A stretch of DNA of 64,000 nt from Streptomyces sp. NBC_01754 (GTDB lineage Bacteria > Actinomycetota > Actinomycetes > Streptomycetales > Streptomycetaceae). Both the position numbers and the translations under genes were made by a program. Shown piece by piece: positions 1-10,003 of this stretch (position 1 is its first letter; every line of letters starts with the position of its first letter). Where the stretch lies: the NCBI RefSeq assembly GCF_035918015.1, contig NZ_CP109132.1, positions 5,270,001-5,334,000 on the forward strand, read 5' to 3'. The notes under the pieces were generated by a model. The model did not search any database. It was given only the letters and a program-made list of their open reading frames with translations, and was not told the origin of the DNA.

Positions 1-94
1 GGCTGAGGCGATGCAGGTGCGGACGGACGCAGGTGCGGTCCGGCTGTGCTCGGTACGTTATCCGTTACTCGACGATGCGAGGAGGTCGGTGGAA

Positions 95-541
95 ATGGTC
101 CTCGCGTTGTGGGTGGGCGGCCTGGTCGTCGTACTGGTGGCGGTGGGGCTGTTCGTCTTCGGTCTGCGCCGGCGGCTGATCCAGCGGTCAGGCGGAACGT
201 TCGACTGCAGTCTGCGCTGGGACATCACCCCGGAACCCGACCCGTCCGGCAAAGGCTGGGTGTACGGCGTCGCCCGCTACAGCGGTGACCGTGTCGACTG
301 GTTCCGGGTCTTCTCGTACTCCCCCCGCCCCCGTCGCGGCCTGGAGCGCTCGGCCATCGAGGTGATCGCCCGCCGGCTGCCGGAGGGCGAGGAGGAACTG
401 GCGCTCCTGTCCGACTCGGTCGTGCTCGGCTGTCTCCACCGGGGGACCCGCCTGGAGCTGGCGATGAGCGAGGACGCCCTGACCGGCTTCCTGGCCTGGC
501 TGGAAGCCGCCCCGCCGGGCCAGCGGGTGAACGTGGCTTAG
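95..541 (+). CDS. DUF2550 family membrane protein
   Basis: A 148-residue protein with one N-terminal membrane segment (about residues 3-23, rich in Val, Leu and Gly) followed by an RRR positive patch and a soluble C-terminal domain with the GTFDCSLRW motif typical of DUF2550. The ATG at 95 is chosen because GGAGG lies about 9 bases upstream; the frame is open back to position 11, but those residues look unlike the family. In Streptomyces this gene normally follows atpC, so the window probably begins just after the ATP synthase operon (recollection, not visible here). The biochemical function is unknown. The family assignment is fairly safe. Confidence 0.85.
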   Translation: MVLALWVGGLVVVLVAVGLFVFGLRRRLIQRSGGTFDCSLRWDITPEPDPSGKGWVYGVARYSGDRVDWFRVFSYSPRPRRGLERSAIEVIARRLPEGEEELALLSDSVVLGCLHRGTRLELAMSEDALTGFLAWLEAAPPGQRVNVA

Positions 542-701
542 GACCGGGGCGTCACGCCGGCCGGGGTCCCACCGGACGGAGTCCGGGCGCGGGTGGACGT
601 GGCCTGACGTGCCGGCGTGGCGATGGGACCGTGCGGCTTACCTGCGGTGAACGTACGTGCCGTGCGGTGGACCGGCTCGCGCGGGCCGGCGCCGGACATA
701 C

Positions 702-747
702 GAGAACCGGGGAGACAGGGGGCGAACCTGTCTCCCCGGCGTTTCTC
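702..747. terminator. hairpin terminator between DUF2550 gene and chiC
   Basis: A perfect 13-base stem (707-719 with 727-739) encloses a 7-base loop. The outer arms GAGAA (702-706) and TTCTC (743-747) extend it with a 3-base bulge. It lies between two convergent genes and could stop transcription from both sides. Confidence 0.7.
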
Positions 748-776
748 GGGGTGGGGGGTGGCGCTCTCAGGGGGAT

Positions 777-2663
<1,887 letters not shown>

Positions 2664-2772
2664 CGGTGCTCCTCGGGTGAGGTCCGACAAACGGGGGTGG
2701 TTCGTGGACTGCAGACCCTGCGTCGCCCTGAGCACGCTTTGTCATGGCGTACTCACCGCAGCGTGCTCGGTG

Positions 2773-2814
2773 AGATTAGGAAGGTCTGGACCAATCGTCA
2801 AGAGGTCTGGACCA
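2773..2814 (-). promoter_or_regulatory. chiC promoter with two DasR-type (dre) direct repeats
   Basis: On the minus strand TTGACG (2801-2796) and TAATCT (2778-2773) form -35 and -10 boxes with a 17-base spacer. Two identical 12-base repeats, TGGTCCAGACCT, lie at 2814-2803 and 2793-2782, 21 bases (two helical turns) apart. One flanks the -35 box and the other fills the spacer. This arrangement is established for Streptomyces chitinase promoters: the repeats bind the GlcNAc-responsive GntR regulator DasR and mediate chitin induction and glucose repression. The repeats are seen directly; DasR binding here is inferred. Confidence 0.88.
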
Positions 2815-2831
2815 AAGTTCCGGAACCGGAG

Positions 2832-3479
2832 TCAGAGACCCAACTCCTGGGCGAGGACCGCCGCTTGCACCCGGCTGCGCAGTCCCAGCTTCCCCAGGAG
2901 CCTGCTGACGTGCGTCTTCACCGTTGCCTCCGCCATCGTGAGGCGCCCGGCGATCTCCGCGTTCGACAGCCCCTGGCCCAGGCAGCCGAGCACCTCGCGC
3001 TCCCGCCGGGTCAGCGCGTCGAGCACCGCCGGATCCGGTCCGCCGTCCCGTGAGGCGGTCGCTCCCGCGAACTCCGCGATCAGCCGGCGGGTCACCGCCG
3101 GGGCGATCGTTCCCTCACCGCCCGCCACGGTGCGGACGGCGTCCAGCAGGTCGCGTGCGTCGGTGTTCTTCAGCAGGAACCCCGCCGCACCCGCGCGCAG
3201 CGCCCCGAACACGTACGCGTCCAGGTCGAACGTCGTCAGCACCAGGACGTCGGCGAGCCGCTCGGCCACCACCTGACGCGTCGCGGACACCCCGTCCAGC
3301 CGGGGCATCTGCACATCCATCAGCACCACGTCCGGGCGTAGTTCGCGGGCGAGCCGCACGGCGGCCTCACCGTCCGCGGCCTCGCCCACCACCTCGATGT
3401 CCGGGGCGCTGCCCAGGATCAGCACCAGACCCGCGCGCACCGCCGACTGGTCCTCGGCGACCAGTACCCGGATCGTCAC
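2832..3479 (-). CDS. chiR: NarL/LuxR-type response regulator, ChiR-like
   Basis: A 215-residue response regulator with a receiver domain (phospho-acceptor Asp55 in VLMDVQMP) and a C-terminal LuxR-type helix-turn-helix (LTRREREVLGCLGQGLSNAEIA). Its GTG start overlaps the stop of the upstream kinase by 4 bases (GTGA), so the two are translationally coupled. Its position directly upstream of the chitinase matches ChiR of S. coelicolor, which activates chiC transcription. The family is certain; the ChiR name rests on locus context. Confidence 0.85.
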   Translation of the reverse strand: MTIRVLVAEDQSAVRAGLVLILGSAPDIEVVGEAADGEAAVRLARELRPDVVLMDVQMPRLDGVSATRQVVAERLADVLVLTTFDLDAYVFGALRAGAAGFLLKNTDARDLLDAVRTVAGGEGTIAPAVTRRLIAEFAGATASRDGGPDPAVLDALTRREREVLGCLGQGLSNAEIAGRLTMAEATVKTHVSRLLGKLGLRSRVQAAVLAQELGL

Positions 3480-4681
3480 CCGTACGCCCCTTCCGCCACG
3501 GGCAGTTCCGCCCGCACCCGCCAGATGTCCCCGCCGCCCGCCGGCCCTGTCTCGATCCTCCCGCCGAGGAGCGTCACCCGCTCCTCCATCCCCACCAGAC
3601 CCGCCCCCGAACCGGGTGCGCGCGGCCCCGTGCGGCCACCGAGCACGCTGCTCACCTCCACGGTCAAAGTGGTGCCCGAACGTTCCAGCCGGACCGTCAC
3701 CGGGCCGGGCGCCGCGTGCTTCAGCGCGTTGGTCAGGGACTCCTGGACGATGCGGTAGGCGGCCAGCTCCACCGGGGCGGGCAACGGGCCGGCCGGGGCC
3801 CGGCCGTCCTCCAGGGTGACCGACAGACCGCTGGACGCGGCGTTCGACCGCGCCTGGGAGACGAGGGCGTCCAGGGAGGCGAGGGTCGGTGCCGCGCTGG
3901 GAGCGTCGTCCCCGTCGCCGTCCCGGTCCCGCAGCAGCCCGATCAGCCGCCGCATCTCGGCCAGCCCCTCGACGCTGTTGTGCCGGATCACGCCGAGGGC
4001 CTCGCGGGAGGTGGCCGCGTCGTCGATGGAGAGCGCCGCGGTGGAGTGGATGGCGATCGCGGAGAGGTGGTTGGCGACCATGTCGTGCAGCTCCCGGGCC
4101 ATCCGGGCACGCTCGGCGGTCACCGCCTGGGCCCGGTCCATCTCCGCGAGCAGCGCGGTCTGTTCGGCCCGCAGCCGGGCCGCCTGGGCGGCCTCGCGGT
4201 GGTTGCGCACACTGACGCCGGTGAGGGCGGGGGCGAAGGTGATCAGCCCGGTCACCACTCCGAGCAGCAGCGCCTCGGGGGCCCGGATCCAGGCGACGGA
4301 GCCGACCGTGACCGCCACGGTGACCAGGAAGGTGGTCACCGGAATCCGCCGGGCCGCGGCCGGGGAACCGTACACCACGGCCGCGTACATCAGGTCGGTG
4401 TACATCACGACCGTCGCCAGGCTGCCCGTCGTGAACTGGTCGGCGACCAGCGCGAGGGTGCCCACGACCAGCGCGGTCCGCGGTCTGCTCCGGCGCACCG
4501 GCTCCAGGGCGGCCGTCACCGTCAGCGGTACGAGCGCCACCCAGTGCGCGCCGAAGACCCGTCTGCCCTGGGTGTGCAGCCCCGCCCCCCAGAGCAGCAG
4601 TCCGCCGGCCAGCCCGGCGGCTCCGATCAGCACGTCCTGGCGGTGCGGTCGCAGAGAGGTGAACACGCCTCCATCCAACAC
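3476..4681 (-). CDS. chiS: sensor histidine kinase, ChiS-like
   Basis: A membrane histidine kinase of about 401 residues with roughly four to five hydrophobic N-terminal segments (residues 15-150). The HisKA_3 dimerisation helix carries the phosphorylated His199 in RELHDMVANH, and a C-terminal HATPase domain follows (GSGAGLVGMEER G-box). It partners the response regulator encoded immediately downstream through a 4-base overlap. In S. coelicolor the equivalent pair controls chitinase chiC. The start is uncertain: GTG at 4681 gives the longest frame but has no clear ribosome binding site, and GTG at 4666 has GGAGG too close. Confidence 0.85.
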   Translation of the reverse strand: MLDGGVFTSLRPHRQDVLIGAAGLAGGLLLWGAGLHTQGRRVFGAHWVALVPLTVTAALEPVRRSRPRTALVVGTLALVADQFTTGSLATVVMYTDLMYAAVVYGSPAAARRIPVTTFLVTVAVTVGSVAWIRAPEALLLGVVTGLITFAPALTGVSVRNHREAAQAARLRAEQTALLAEMDRAQAVTAERARMARELHDMVANHLSAIAIHSTAALSIDDAATSREALGVIRHNSVEGLAEMRRLIGLLRDRDGDGDDAPSAAPTLASLDALVSQARSNAASSGLSVTLEDGRAPAGPLPAPVELAAYRIVQESLTNALKHAAPGPVTVRLERSGTTLTVEVSSVLGGRTGPRAPGSGAGLVGMEERVTLLGGRIETGPAGGGDIWRVRAELPVAEGAYG

Positions 4682-4817
4682 GGCGGCGGCGCGCGGGACA
4701 CCGGTACCAGGGGTGAGGCGCGGCTACATCGAAGGATGCAGTCGCGATTCCTCACCGGTGACGACGCTTCCGGGCGCCGCGCGCGGGAGCCTGGAGGGGA
4801 CCGGAAGGAGAAGGGCC

Positions 4818-5378
4818 GTGATCGTCACGCTGATCGTGCTCTGCGAGGTCGCGTTCTGGGTGCTCCTGGCCGTGGGCCTCGTACTGCGGTACGCCGCGCG
4901 GATGCCCCGGCTGGGCGCCGCCGTACTGCTCTGCGAGCCGCTGCTGGAGGTGGTCCTGCTGGTGGTGACCGCCGTCGACCTGAAGAACGGTGCCGCCGCG
5001 GACTGGAAGCACGGCCTGGCCGCCGTCTACATCGGCTTCACCGCCGGCCTCGGCCACTCCACCATCAGGTGGGTGGACGCCCGGGCCGCCCACCGCTTCG
5101 CGGGCGGCCCGCCGCCTGAGCGGCCCCCGAAGTACGGCAGGGCGCGGGCGGTCCACGAGTGGCGTGTCGCGGCCCGCTGGGTGCTGGCCGCCGCGGTCGC
5201 ACTGGCCCTGCTCCAGGCGGCCGTTCGGTACGTCGGTGCGGACGGCGACACCGGGACCCTGCGGATGTGGCAGCAGACGATGCTCTGGGTGATCGGGATC
5301 AACCTGGTCGTCGCCGGGAGCTACACGCTCTTCCCGAAGCGGGAGCCGGCGAAGGACCGGGCGGGGACGGGCCGTTGA
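4818..5378 (+). CDS. conserved integral membrane protein
   Basis: A 186-residue protein with about five hydrophobic segments: two in residues 1-55, one around 65-85, one around 120-140 and one near 160-178. The hydrophilic loop between holds PPPERPPKYGRARA. GTG at 4818 is chosen because GGAAGGAGAAGG stands just upstream. It is divergent from the kinase gene and abuts the convergent adenosyltransferase gene, with stop codons touching at 5378/5379. I do not recognise a functional family. Confidence 0.8.
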   Translation: MIVTLIVLCEVAFWVLLAVGLVLRYAARMPRLGAAVLLCEPLLEVVLLVVTAVDLKNGAAADWKHGLAAVYIGFTAGLGHSTIRWVDARAAHRFAGGPPPERPPKYGRARAVHEWRVAARWVLAAAVALALLQAAVRYVGADGDTGTLRMWQQTMLWVIGINLVVAGSYTLFPKREPAKDRAGTGR

Positions 5379-5951
5379 TCAGCGTTCGCCGCCGGGCACC
5401 CACAGCACGTCGCCGAGCTCCTTGTTCGCCGTCCTGGCGAGGATGAAAAGGAGGTCGGAGAGGCGGTTGAGGTAGGTGGCGGTCAGCGCGTTCATCGTGT
5501 CGCCGTGCACCTCCAGCGCCGCCCAGGTGGACCGCTCGGCCCGGCGGACGACCGTACAGGCCTGGTGCAGCAGCGCGGCTCCCGCCGTACCGCCCGGAAG
5601 GATGAAGCTGCGCAGTTTGTCCAGCTCCTCCAGGAAGGTGTCGCAGTCCGCCTCCAGCTTGTCGACGTAGGACTGCTCGACCCGCAGCGGCGGGTACTTC
5701 GGGTCCTCCACCACCGGCGTGGACAGGTCCGCGCCCACGTCGAAGAGGTCGTTCTGGACGCGGACGAGGACCTTCACGACGTCCTCGGACAGCGCGCCGA
5801 GGGCGATCGCCGTACCGATGACCGCGTTCGCCTCGTTCGCGTCGGCGTACGCCGCGATCCGCAGATCGGTCTTGGCGGTGCGGCTCATGTCACCGAGGGC
5901 GGTGGTGCCCTGGTCGCCGGTACGGGTGTAGATGCGCGTCAGATTGACCAT
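5379..5951 (-). CDS. pduO: ATP:cob(I)alamin adenosyltransferase, PduO type
   Basis: A 190-residue enzyme that transfers the adenosyl group of ATP to cob(I)alamin, making adenosylcobalamin. The N-terminal TRTGDQGTTALGD phosphate-binding motif, the central ADANEANAVIG segment and the later RRAERSTWAAL and YLNRLSDLLFILAR stretches are diagnostic of the trimeric PduO family. The length is normal. Its product is the cofactor of acyl-CoA mutases such as IcmA encoded at 46.1 kb. The gene ends against the stop of the convergent membrane protein gene. Confidence 0.95.
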   Translation of the reverse strand: MVNLTRIYTRTGDQGTTALGDMSRTAKTDLRIAAYADANEANAVIGTAIALGALSEDVVKVLVRVQNDLFDVGADLSTPVVEDPKYPPLRVEQSYVDKLEADCDTFLEELDKLRSFILPGGTAGAALLHQACTVVRRAERSTWAALEVHGDTMNALTATYLNRLSDLLFILARTANKELGDVLWVPGGER

Positions 5952-5973
5952 GGGCCCACCCTAGGGCAGCCCC

Positions 5974-6723
5974 TCAGGCCCCGGCGCTCCGGAAGACGCG
6001 TGTGCCGGCCGTCAGGGCCAGCAGGGCGAAGCCCACCGCGACCAGGACCCCGTACAGCATGTGGGCCGTCGCGTACGAGCCGGTGTACGCGTCCCGCACC
6101 GCGTCCACCAGGTGGCGGAAGGGGGTGAAGTGCGACAGGACGTCCAGCCAGCGGGGGCCGAGGGTCATCGGCAGCATCAGCCCGGAGAGCAGCATGGCGG
6201 GCATGGTCAGCGAGTTGATCACCGGCCCGAACTCCTGCGGGGTACGCACCTTCATGGCCAGGGCGTACGACAGCGAGGCCAGGGAGACGGTCAGCAGGCC
6301 GACGAAGGCGAAGCCGATCAGCACGCCCGGCAGCGGGGCGCGCAGCCCCATGACCAGGGCGGCGCCGACCAGCAGGACGGCCTGGAACATGAAGAGCAGG
6401 GCGTCCCGCAGGACCCGGCCGAGCAGCAGGGCGAGACGGCTGACCGGGGTCACCCGCATGCGTTCCACCACGCCCGTCGACTGCTCGATGATGATCGCGA
6501 AGCCCGTGAACGAGGCGCCGAACAGGGCCAGTTGGAGCAGCAGGCCGGGCACCAGGACCTGCCAGGAGTCGGTGTCGGCGCCGAGCGGCAGATCGGTGAG
6601 CAGCGGTCCGAAGAAGAACAGGTACAGCAGCGGCATCAGGATGCCGAAGAAGATCTGGAACCGCGAGCGCACGGTCTGCCGGACGTACCGGCCGAAGATG
6701 AGTGAGGTGTCGTGGAGCAGCAT
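5974..6723 (-). CDS. ABC-2 type transporter permease (DrrB-like)
   Basis: A 249-residue permease with six hydrophobic segments and the ABC-2 membrane pattern. A large early loop (around residues 20-60) is followed by AGMEERMRVTPVSR-like conserved sequence around VVERMRVTPVSRLALLLGRVLRD. The ATG at 6723 has AGGAA upstream and follows the stop of the ATPase gene by 8 bases, so the two are one operon. Together they resemble DrrAB-type drug or lipid exporters. The substrate is unknown. Confidence 0.88.
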   Translation of the reverse strand: MLLHDTSLIFGRYVRQTVRSRFQIFFGILMPLLYLFFFGPLLTDLPLGADTDSWQVLVPGLLLQLALFGASFTGFAIIIEQSTGVVERMRVTPVSRLALLLGRVLRDALLFMFQAVLLVGAALVMGLRAPLPGVLIGFAFVGLLTVSLASLSYALAMKVRTPQEFGPVINSLTMPAMLLSGLMLPMTLGPRWLDVLSHFTPFRHLVDAVRDAYTGSYATAHMLYGVLVAVGFALLALTAGTRVFRSAGA

Positions 6724-6731
6724 CGCGATTC

Positions 6732-7514
6732 CTATACGGCGACGGGGGCGGCTTCGGCGGACGCGGGGGCGCGCCCGGTGACGGCGAGGAAGGCGTCCTG
6801 GAGGGAGGCGTCCGGGGAGCCGGCGTAGGCGGTCTTCAGGGCGGTCGGTGTGCCCTCGGCGGCGACCCTGCCGCCGTCGACCACGACCACCCGGTCCGCG
6901 AGCGCGTCGGCCTCGTCGAGGTAGTGGGTGGTCAGCACGACGGTGGTCCCGAAGTCGTCGCGCAGGCGGCGCACCAGCTCCCACAGGTCGGTGCGGCTGC
7001 CGGGGTCGAGGCCGGTGGTCGGCTCGTCGAGGAAGAGCACCTCGGGGCGGTGGGTGAGGCCCATCGCGATGTCGAGGCGCCTGCGCTGCCCGCCGGAGAG
7101 TGCCGACGTCTTCCGGTCGAGCAGCTCCTCCAGGCCCAGGGAGCCCGCCAGTTCGGTGGTCCGCGCGCGGGCCTCGGCCTTGCTCAGCCGGTACAGCCGC
7201 CCCTGGGTGACCAGCTCCTCCCGCACGGTGATGTGGGGGTCCACGCCGCCGGACTGGGCGACGTAGCCGCACTTCTCGCGCACCCCGGCCGGGTCCCGGG
7301 CCAGGTCGCACCCGGCGACGGTGGCCGCGCCGCCGGTGGGCGCGAGCAGCGTGGTGAGCATGCGCAGGGTGGTGGTCTTGCCCGCGCCGTTGGGGCCGAG
7401 GAGGCCGATGATCTCGCCCGCCCGGACCGTGAGGTCGATCGACCGCACGGCCTCGACCGGCCCCGCCTTGGTCATGAAGGTCCGGGAGAGCCCGGACGTA
7501 CTGATGATGGGCAT
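6732..7514 (-). CDS. ABC transporter ATP-binding protein (DrrA-like)
   Basis: An approximately 260-residue ATPase with Walker A GPNGAGKTT, signature SGGQRRRL and Walker B VLFLDEPTTGLDP, followed by the switch histidine (TTHYLDEADALADR). It pairs with the ABC-2 permease encoded 8 bases downstream and probably powers export. The start is taken as ATG 7514 (MPIISTSGLSRTF), where homology to DrrA proteins begins. An upstream frame to 7559 adds 15 residues, but these overlap the divergent promoter. A TetR gene reads in the opposite direction, so substrate-responsive repression is likely. Confidence 0.92.
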   Translation of the reverse strand: MPIISTSGLSRTFMTKAGPVEAVRSIDLTVRAGEIIGLLGPNGAGKTTTLRMLTTLLAPTGGAATVAGCDLARDPAGVREKCGYVAQSGGVDPHITVREELVTQGRLYRLSKAEARARTTELAGSLGLEELLDRKTSALSGGQRRRLDIAMGLTHRPEVLFLDEPTTGLDPGSRTDLWELVRRLRDDFGTTVVLTTHYLDEADALADRVVVVDGGRVAAEGTPTALKTAYAGSPDASLQDAFLAVTGRAPASAEAAPVAV

Positions 7515-7595
7515 GGTGACCACAAAAACAGACACCACCCAAAATTGCAATGTCCCCAAAGTTTGTCGGACCCCACGACCGTCTAGGATGGGTTC
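7515..7595. promoter_or_regulatory. divergent promoter region of ABC exporter and TetR
   Basis: An 81-base, AT-richer gap between the exporter operon and the TetR gene. On the plus strand TAGGAT (7584-7589) lies 6 bases before the tetR ATG with no Shine-Dalgarno sequence, which suggests a leaderless tetR mRNA; TTTGTC (7562-7567) is a possible -35 box. A perfect 8-base palindrome ATTGCAAT sits near the middle. The TetR operator probably lies here, but I cannot define it. Confidence 0.5.
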
Positions 7596-8237
7596 ATGGC
7601 AGAGGGACTAAGGGAGCGGAAGAAGCGGCAGACCAGGCAGCACCTCTCGGACGTGGCCACCGGGCTCTTCCTGGAGCGCGGCTTCGACGCGGTCACGATC
7701 GCCGAGATCGCACGCGCCGCCGACGTCTCGGTGAACACCGTCTACAACTACTTCCCCGCCAAGGAGGACCTCTTTCTGGACCGCAGCCGGGGCGTCGTCG
7801 AGCGGCTCTCCCGCTACGTCCGCGCCCGCGACGAGGGCGAGTCCGCCGCCGACGCCGTCCTGCGGGAGCTGCGCCTCCAGGTGGAGGGCGTCTCGCCCAC
7901 CGTCGGCCTGATGGAGGGGTACGAGAGCTTCATGCGGGTCATCGAGGGTGCCGACGGCCTCAAGGCCCGGCTCTGGCACATCCAGCAGGAGGTGCTGGCC
8001 CACCTGGAGGCGACGCTCGAGGAGGAGGCCGGGGCCGGCCCGGGGGACCGGACCGCGGCTCTGGTGGCCGGTCAGCTCTCCTGGGTGCACAGCACCCTCA
8101 TGGGATACATCGGCCGCGAGATGATGGCCGGCCGCAAGCCCGCCGAGGTGTCCAGGGAGGCGCTCGGCCTCCTCGACGACGTCGAGGACCTCCTCGGCGA
8201 GAAGGTACTCAACTACGGGCGGCGCTCGGACCTGTGA
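7596..8237 (+). CDS. TetR family transcriptional regulator
   Basis: A 213-residue repressor-type protein. The N-terminal helix-turn-helix covers about residues 12-58 (FDAVTIAEIARAADVSVNTVYNYFPAKEDLF), and the rest is a variable all-helical ligand domain. It is divergent from the ABC exporter genes, which it most likely represses until an exported compound binds. There is no ribosome binding site; a -10-like TAGGAT sits 6 bases upstream, consistent with leaderless translation. Confidence 0.92.
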   Translation: MAEGLRERKKRQTRQHLSDVATGLFLERGFDAVTIAEIARAADVSVNTVYNYFPAKEDLFLDRSRGVVERLSRYVRARDEGESAADAVLRELRLQVEGVSPTVGLMEGYESFMRVIEGADGLKARLWHIQQEVLAHLEATLEEEAGAGPGDRTAALVAGQLSWVHSTLMGYIGREMMAGRKPAEVSREALGLLDDVEDLLGEKVLNYGRRSDL

Positions 8238-8372
8238 CGCCGGAGGATGTGATGTCCGTCATGTGAGACGTGACGCGCATCTCTAAGCCGCCCCAGGGCC
8301 CCTCATGGGTACTAACCTCCGCCGGAGAGGCAAGTGCAGGAACCACCGATGAGAATGCATAGGGGTGCCAAC

Positions 8373-9221
8373 GTGGCCAGGAAGCTCGCCGTCATCGGCG
8401 CCGGACTCATGGGGTCCGGTATCGCGCAGGTCTCCGCCCGGGCGGGCTGGGACGTGGTGCTGCGTGACGTCACCGACGAGGCCCTCGGCCGCGGGCGCGC
8501 CGGTATCGAGGCCAGTTACGGCAAGTTCGTCGCCAAGGGCAAGCTGGAGGCCGCCGAGGCCGAGGCCGCGCTGGGCCGGATCACCACGACCACCGACCTC
8601 GACGCCGTGGCCGACGCCGACCTCGTCGTGGAGGCCGTGTTCGAGAAGCTCGAGGTCAAGCACGAGATCTTCCGCGCGCTCGACCGGATCGTCCGTCCGG
8701 ACGCCGTCCTCGCCTCCAACACCTCCGCCATCCCGATCACCAAGATCGCGGCCGTGACGGAGCGCCCGGAACGCGTCGTCGGCGTGCACTTCTTCTCGCC
8801 GGTGCCGATGATGCAGCTGGTCGAGCTGGTGCGCGGTTACAAGACCAGCGACGAAACCCTCGCCACCGCACGGGAGTTCGCCGAGTCGGTGGGCAAGACC
8901 TGCATCGTCGTCAACCGTGACGTCGCGGGCTTCGTCACCACCCGGCTGATCTCGGCGCTCGTCGTCGAGGCCGCCAGGCTGTACGAGTCGGGCGTCGCCA
9001 CGGCCGAGGACATCGACACCGCCTGCAAGCTGGGCTTCGGGCATGCCATGGGCCCCCTGGCGACGGCGGACCTGACCGGTGTGGACATCCTGCTGCACGC
9101 CACGGGCAACATCTACACCGAGTCGCAGGACGAGAAGTTCGCCGCTCCGGAGCTGATGCGCCGGATGGTCGACGCGGGTGACATCGGCCGCAAGAGCGGG
9201 CAGGGCTTCTACACCTACTGA
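8373..9221 (+). CDS. 3-hydroxybutyryl-CoA dehydrogenase
   Basis: A 282-residue NAD(P)-dependent dehydrogenase interconverting acetoacetyl-CoA and 3-hydroxybutyryl-CoA. The Rossmann motif GAGLMGSG is at residues 9-16. The catalytic histidine lies in GVHFFSPVPMMQLVELVRG, and the C-terminal dimerisation domain contains GFGHAMGPLATADLTG. GTG at 8373 gives the exact family length and has AGGGG 7 bases upstream; ATG codons at 8349 and 8355 are alternatives. The gene stands alone. With the thiolase at 25.5 kb it could supply C4 acyl-CoA units for polyketide and fatty acid building blocks. Confidence 0.95.
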   Translation: MARKLAVIGAGLMGSGIAQVSARAGWDVVLRDVTDEALGRGRAGIEASYGKFVAKGKLEAAEAEAALGRITTTTDLDAVADADLVVEAVFEKLEVKHEIFRALDRIVRPDAVLASNTSAIPITKIAAVTERPERVVGVHFFSPVPMMQLVELVRGYKTSDETLATAREFAESVGKTCIVVNRDVAGFVTTRLISALVVEAARLYESGVATAEDIDTACKLGFGHAMGPLATADLTGVDILLHATGNIYTESQDEKFAAPELMRRMVDAGDIGRKSGQGFYTY

Positions 9222-9464
9222 TCCTCCCCGGGCCCCCGGGCTGCCTGACGTCCCGTCAGCCAGCACCGGAGGGCGCGGGACCCGATGCCTCGCGGTATCA
9301 GGATCCAGTGGTACAGGGCGAACCCGTGTCACCCCTCAGGGTGAATTCGGTATCGGTTCGCTTACAGACGGCAACTTCCCTGTCGCCGTGGCCGTCAGTT
9401 GTGGCAGAGACAGTGGAGAACCAGACAGACCGACCTCGCTGCGGAGCACTTCAGGGGAGCGTAT

Positions 9465-9788
9465 ATGCACATCAGGGGCGACCACGCCGAGCTGGTCGTC
9501 GGGGGCCGCCTCGATGTCCGAAGCGCGGCGGACGCCCGTACGGTCCTGCACTCGGCCGTCGACGACGGAGCCGGTGACCTCGTGCTGGACCTGACCGAGC
9601 TGGATTCCTGGGACGCCACCGGACTCGGCGTCATCATGGGTGCGCACCGCAGAGCGGGCCGGGCCGGACGGCGGCTGGTGCTGCGCAGTGTGCCTCCGCA
9701 GATGCAGCGGCTCCTGGTGGCGACCCGGCTGCATCGCATTCTGGCCATCGAGGGCGGCATCGCCGCGGACTCGCTGCCGCGGGTGTAG
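9465..9788 (+). CDS. STAS-domain protein, anti-sigma factor antagonist type
   Basis: A 107-residue single STAS domain protein of the SpoIIAA/RsbV class, which normally binds an anti-sigma kinase and is switched off by phosphorylation. The start is ATG 9465 with AGGGGAGC upstream. The usual phosphorylation loop D-S-[S/T]-G-L-G is here D50-A51-T52-G53-L-G, so the first serine is lost while Thr52 remains. This may leave a single or unconventional phosphosite. The gene precedes a large P-loop membrane protein in the same direction. The partner kinase is not in the window. Confidence 0.85.
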   Translation: MHIRGDHAELVVGGRLDVRSAADARTVLHSAVDDGAGDLVLDLTELDSWDATGLGVIMGAHRRAGRAGRRLVLRSVPPQMQRLLVATRLHRILAIEGGIAADSLPRV

Positions 9789-10003
9789 CACCGGCCGTAC
9801 GGGGCCACCCCCGCACAATTCTCACGAGACCATGACGTGTTGGACGGCGCGGACCCCCGCCGGTTCGGGGATACTGTGCGAAGGTTTAGGGTTCGGCCGT
9901 CTGCCACCGACGAACCCACTGGGCGGACACCGGACCGGAGCGACAGCGAAGCGTGCGAGGCCGGAGGGGCAAACCGCACGCCACGCGTCTGGGGGACTTG
10001 ACG

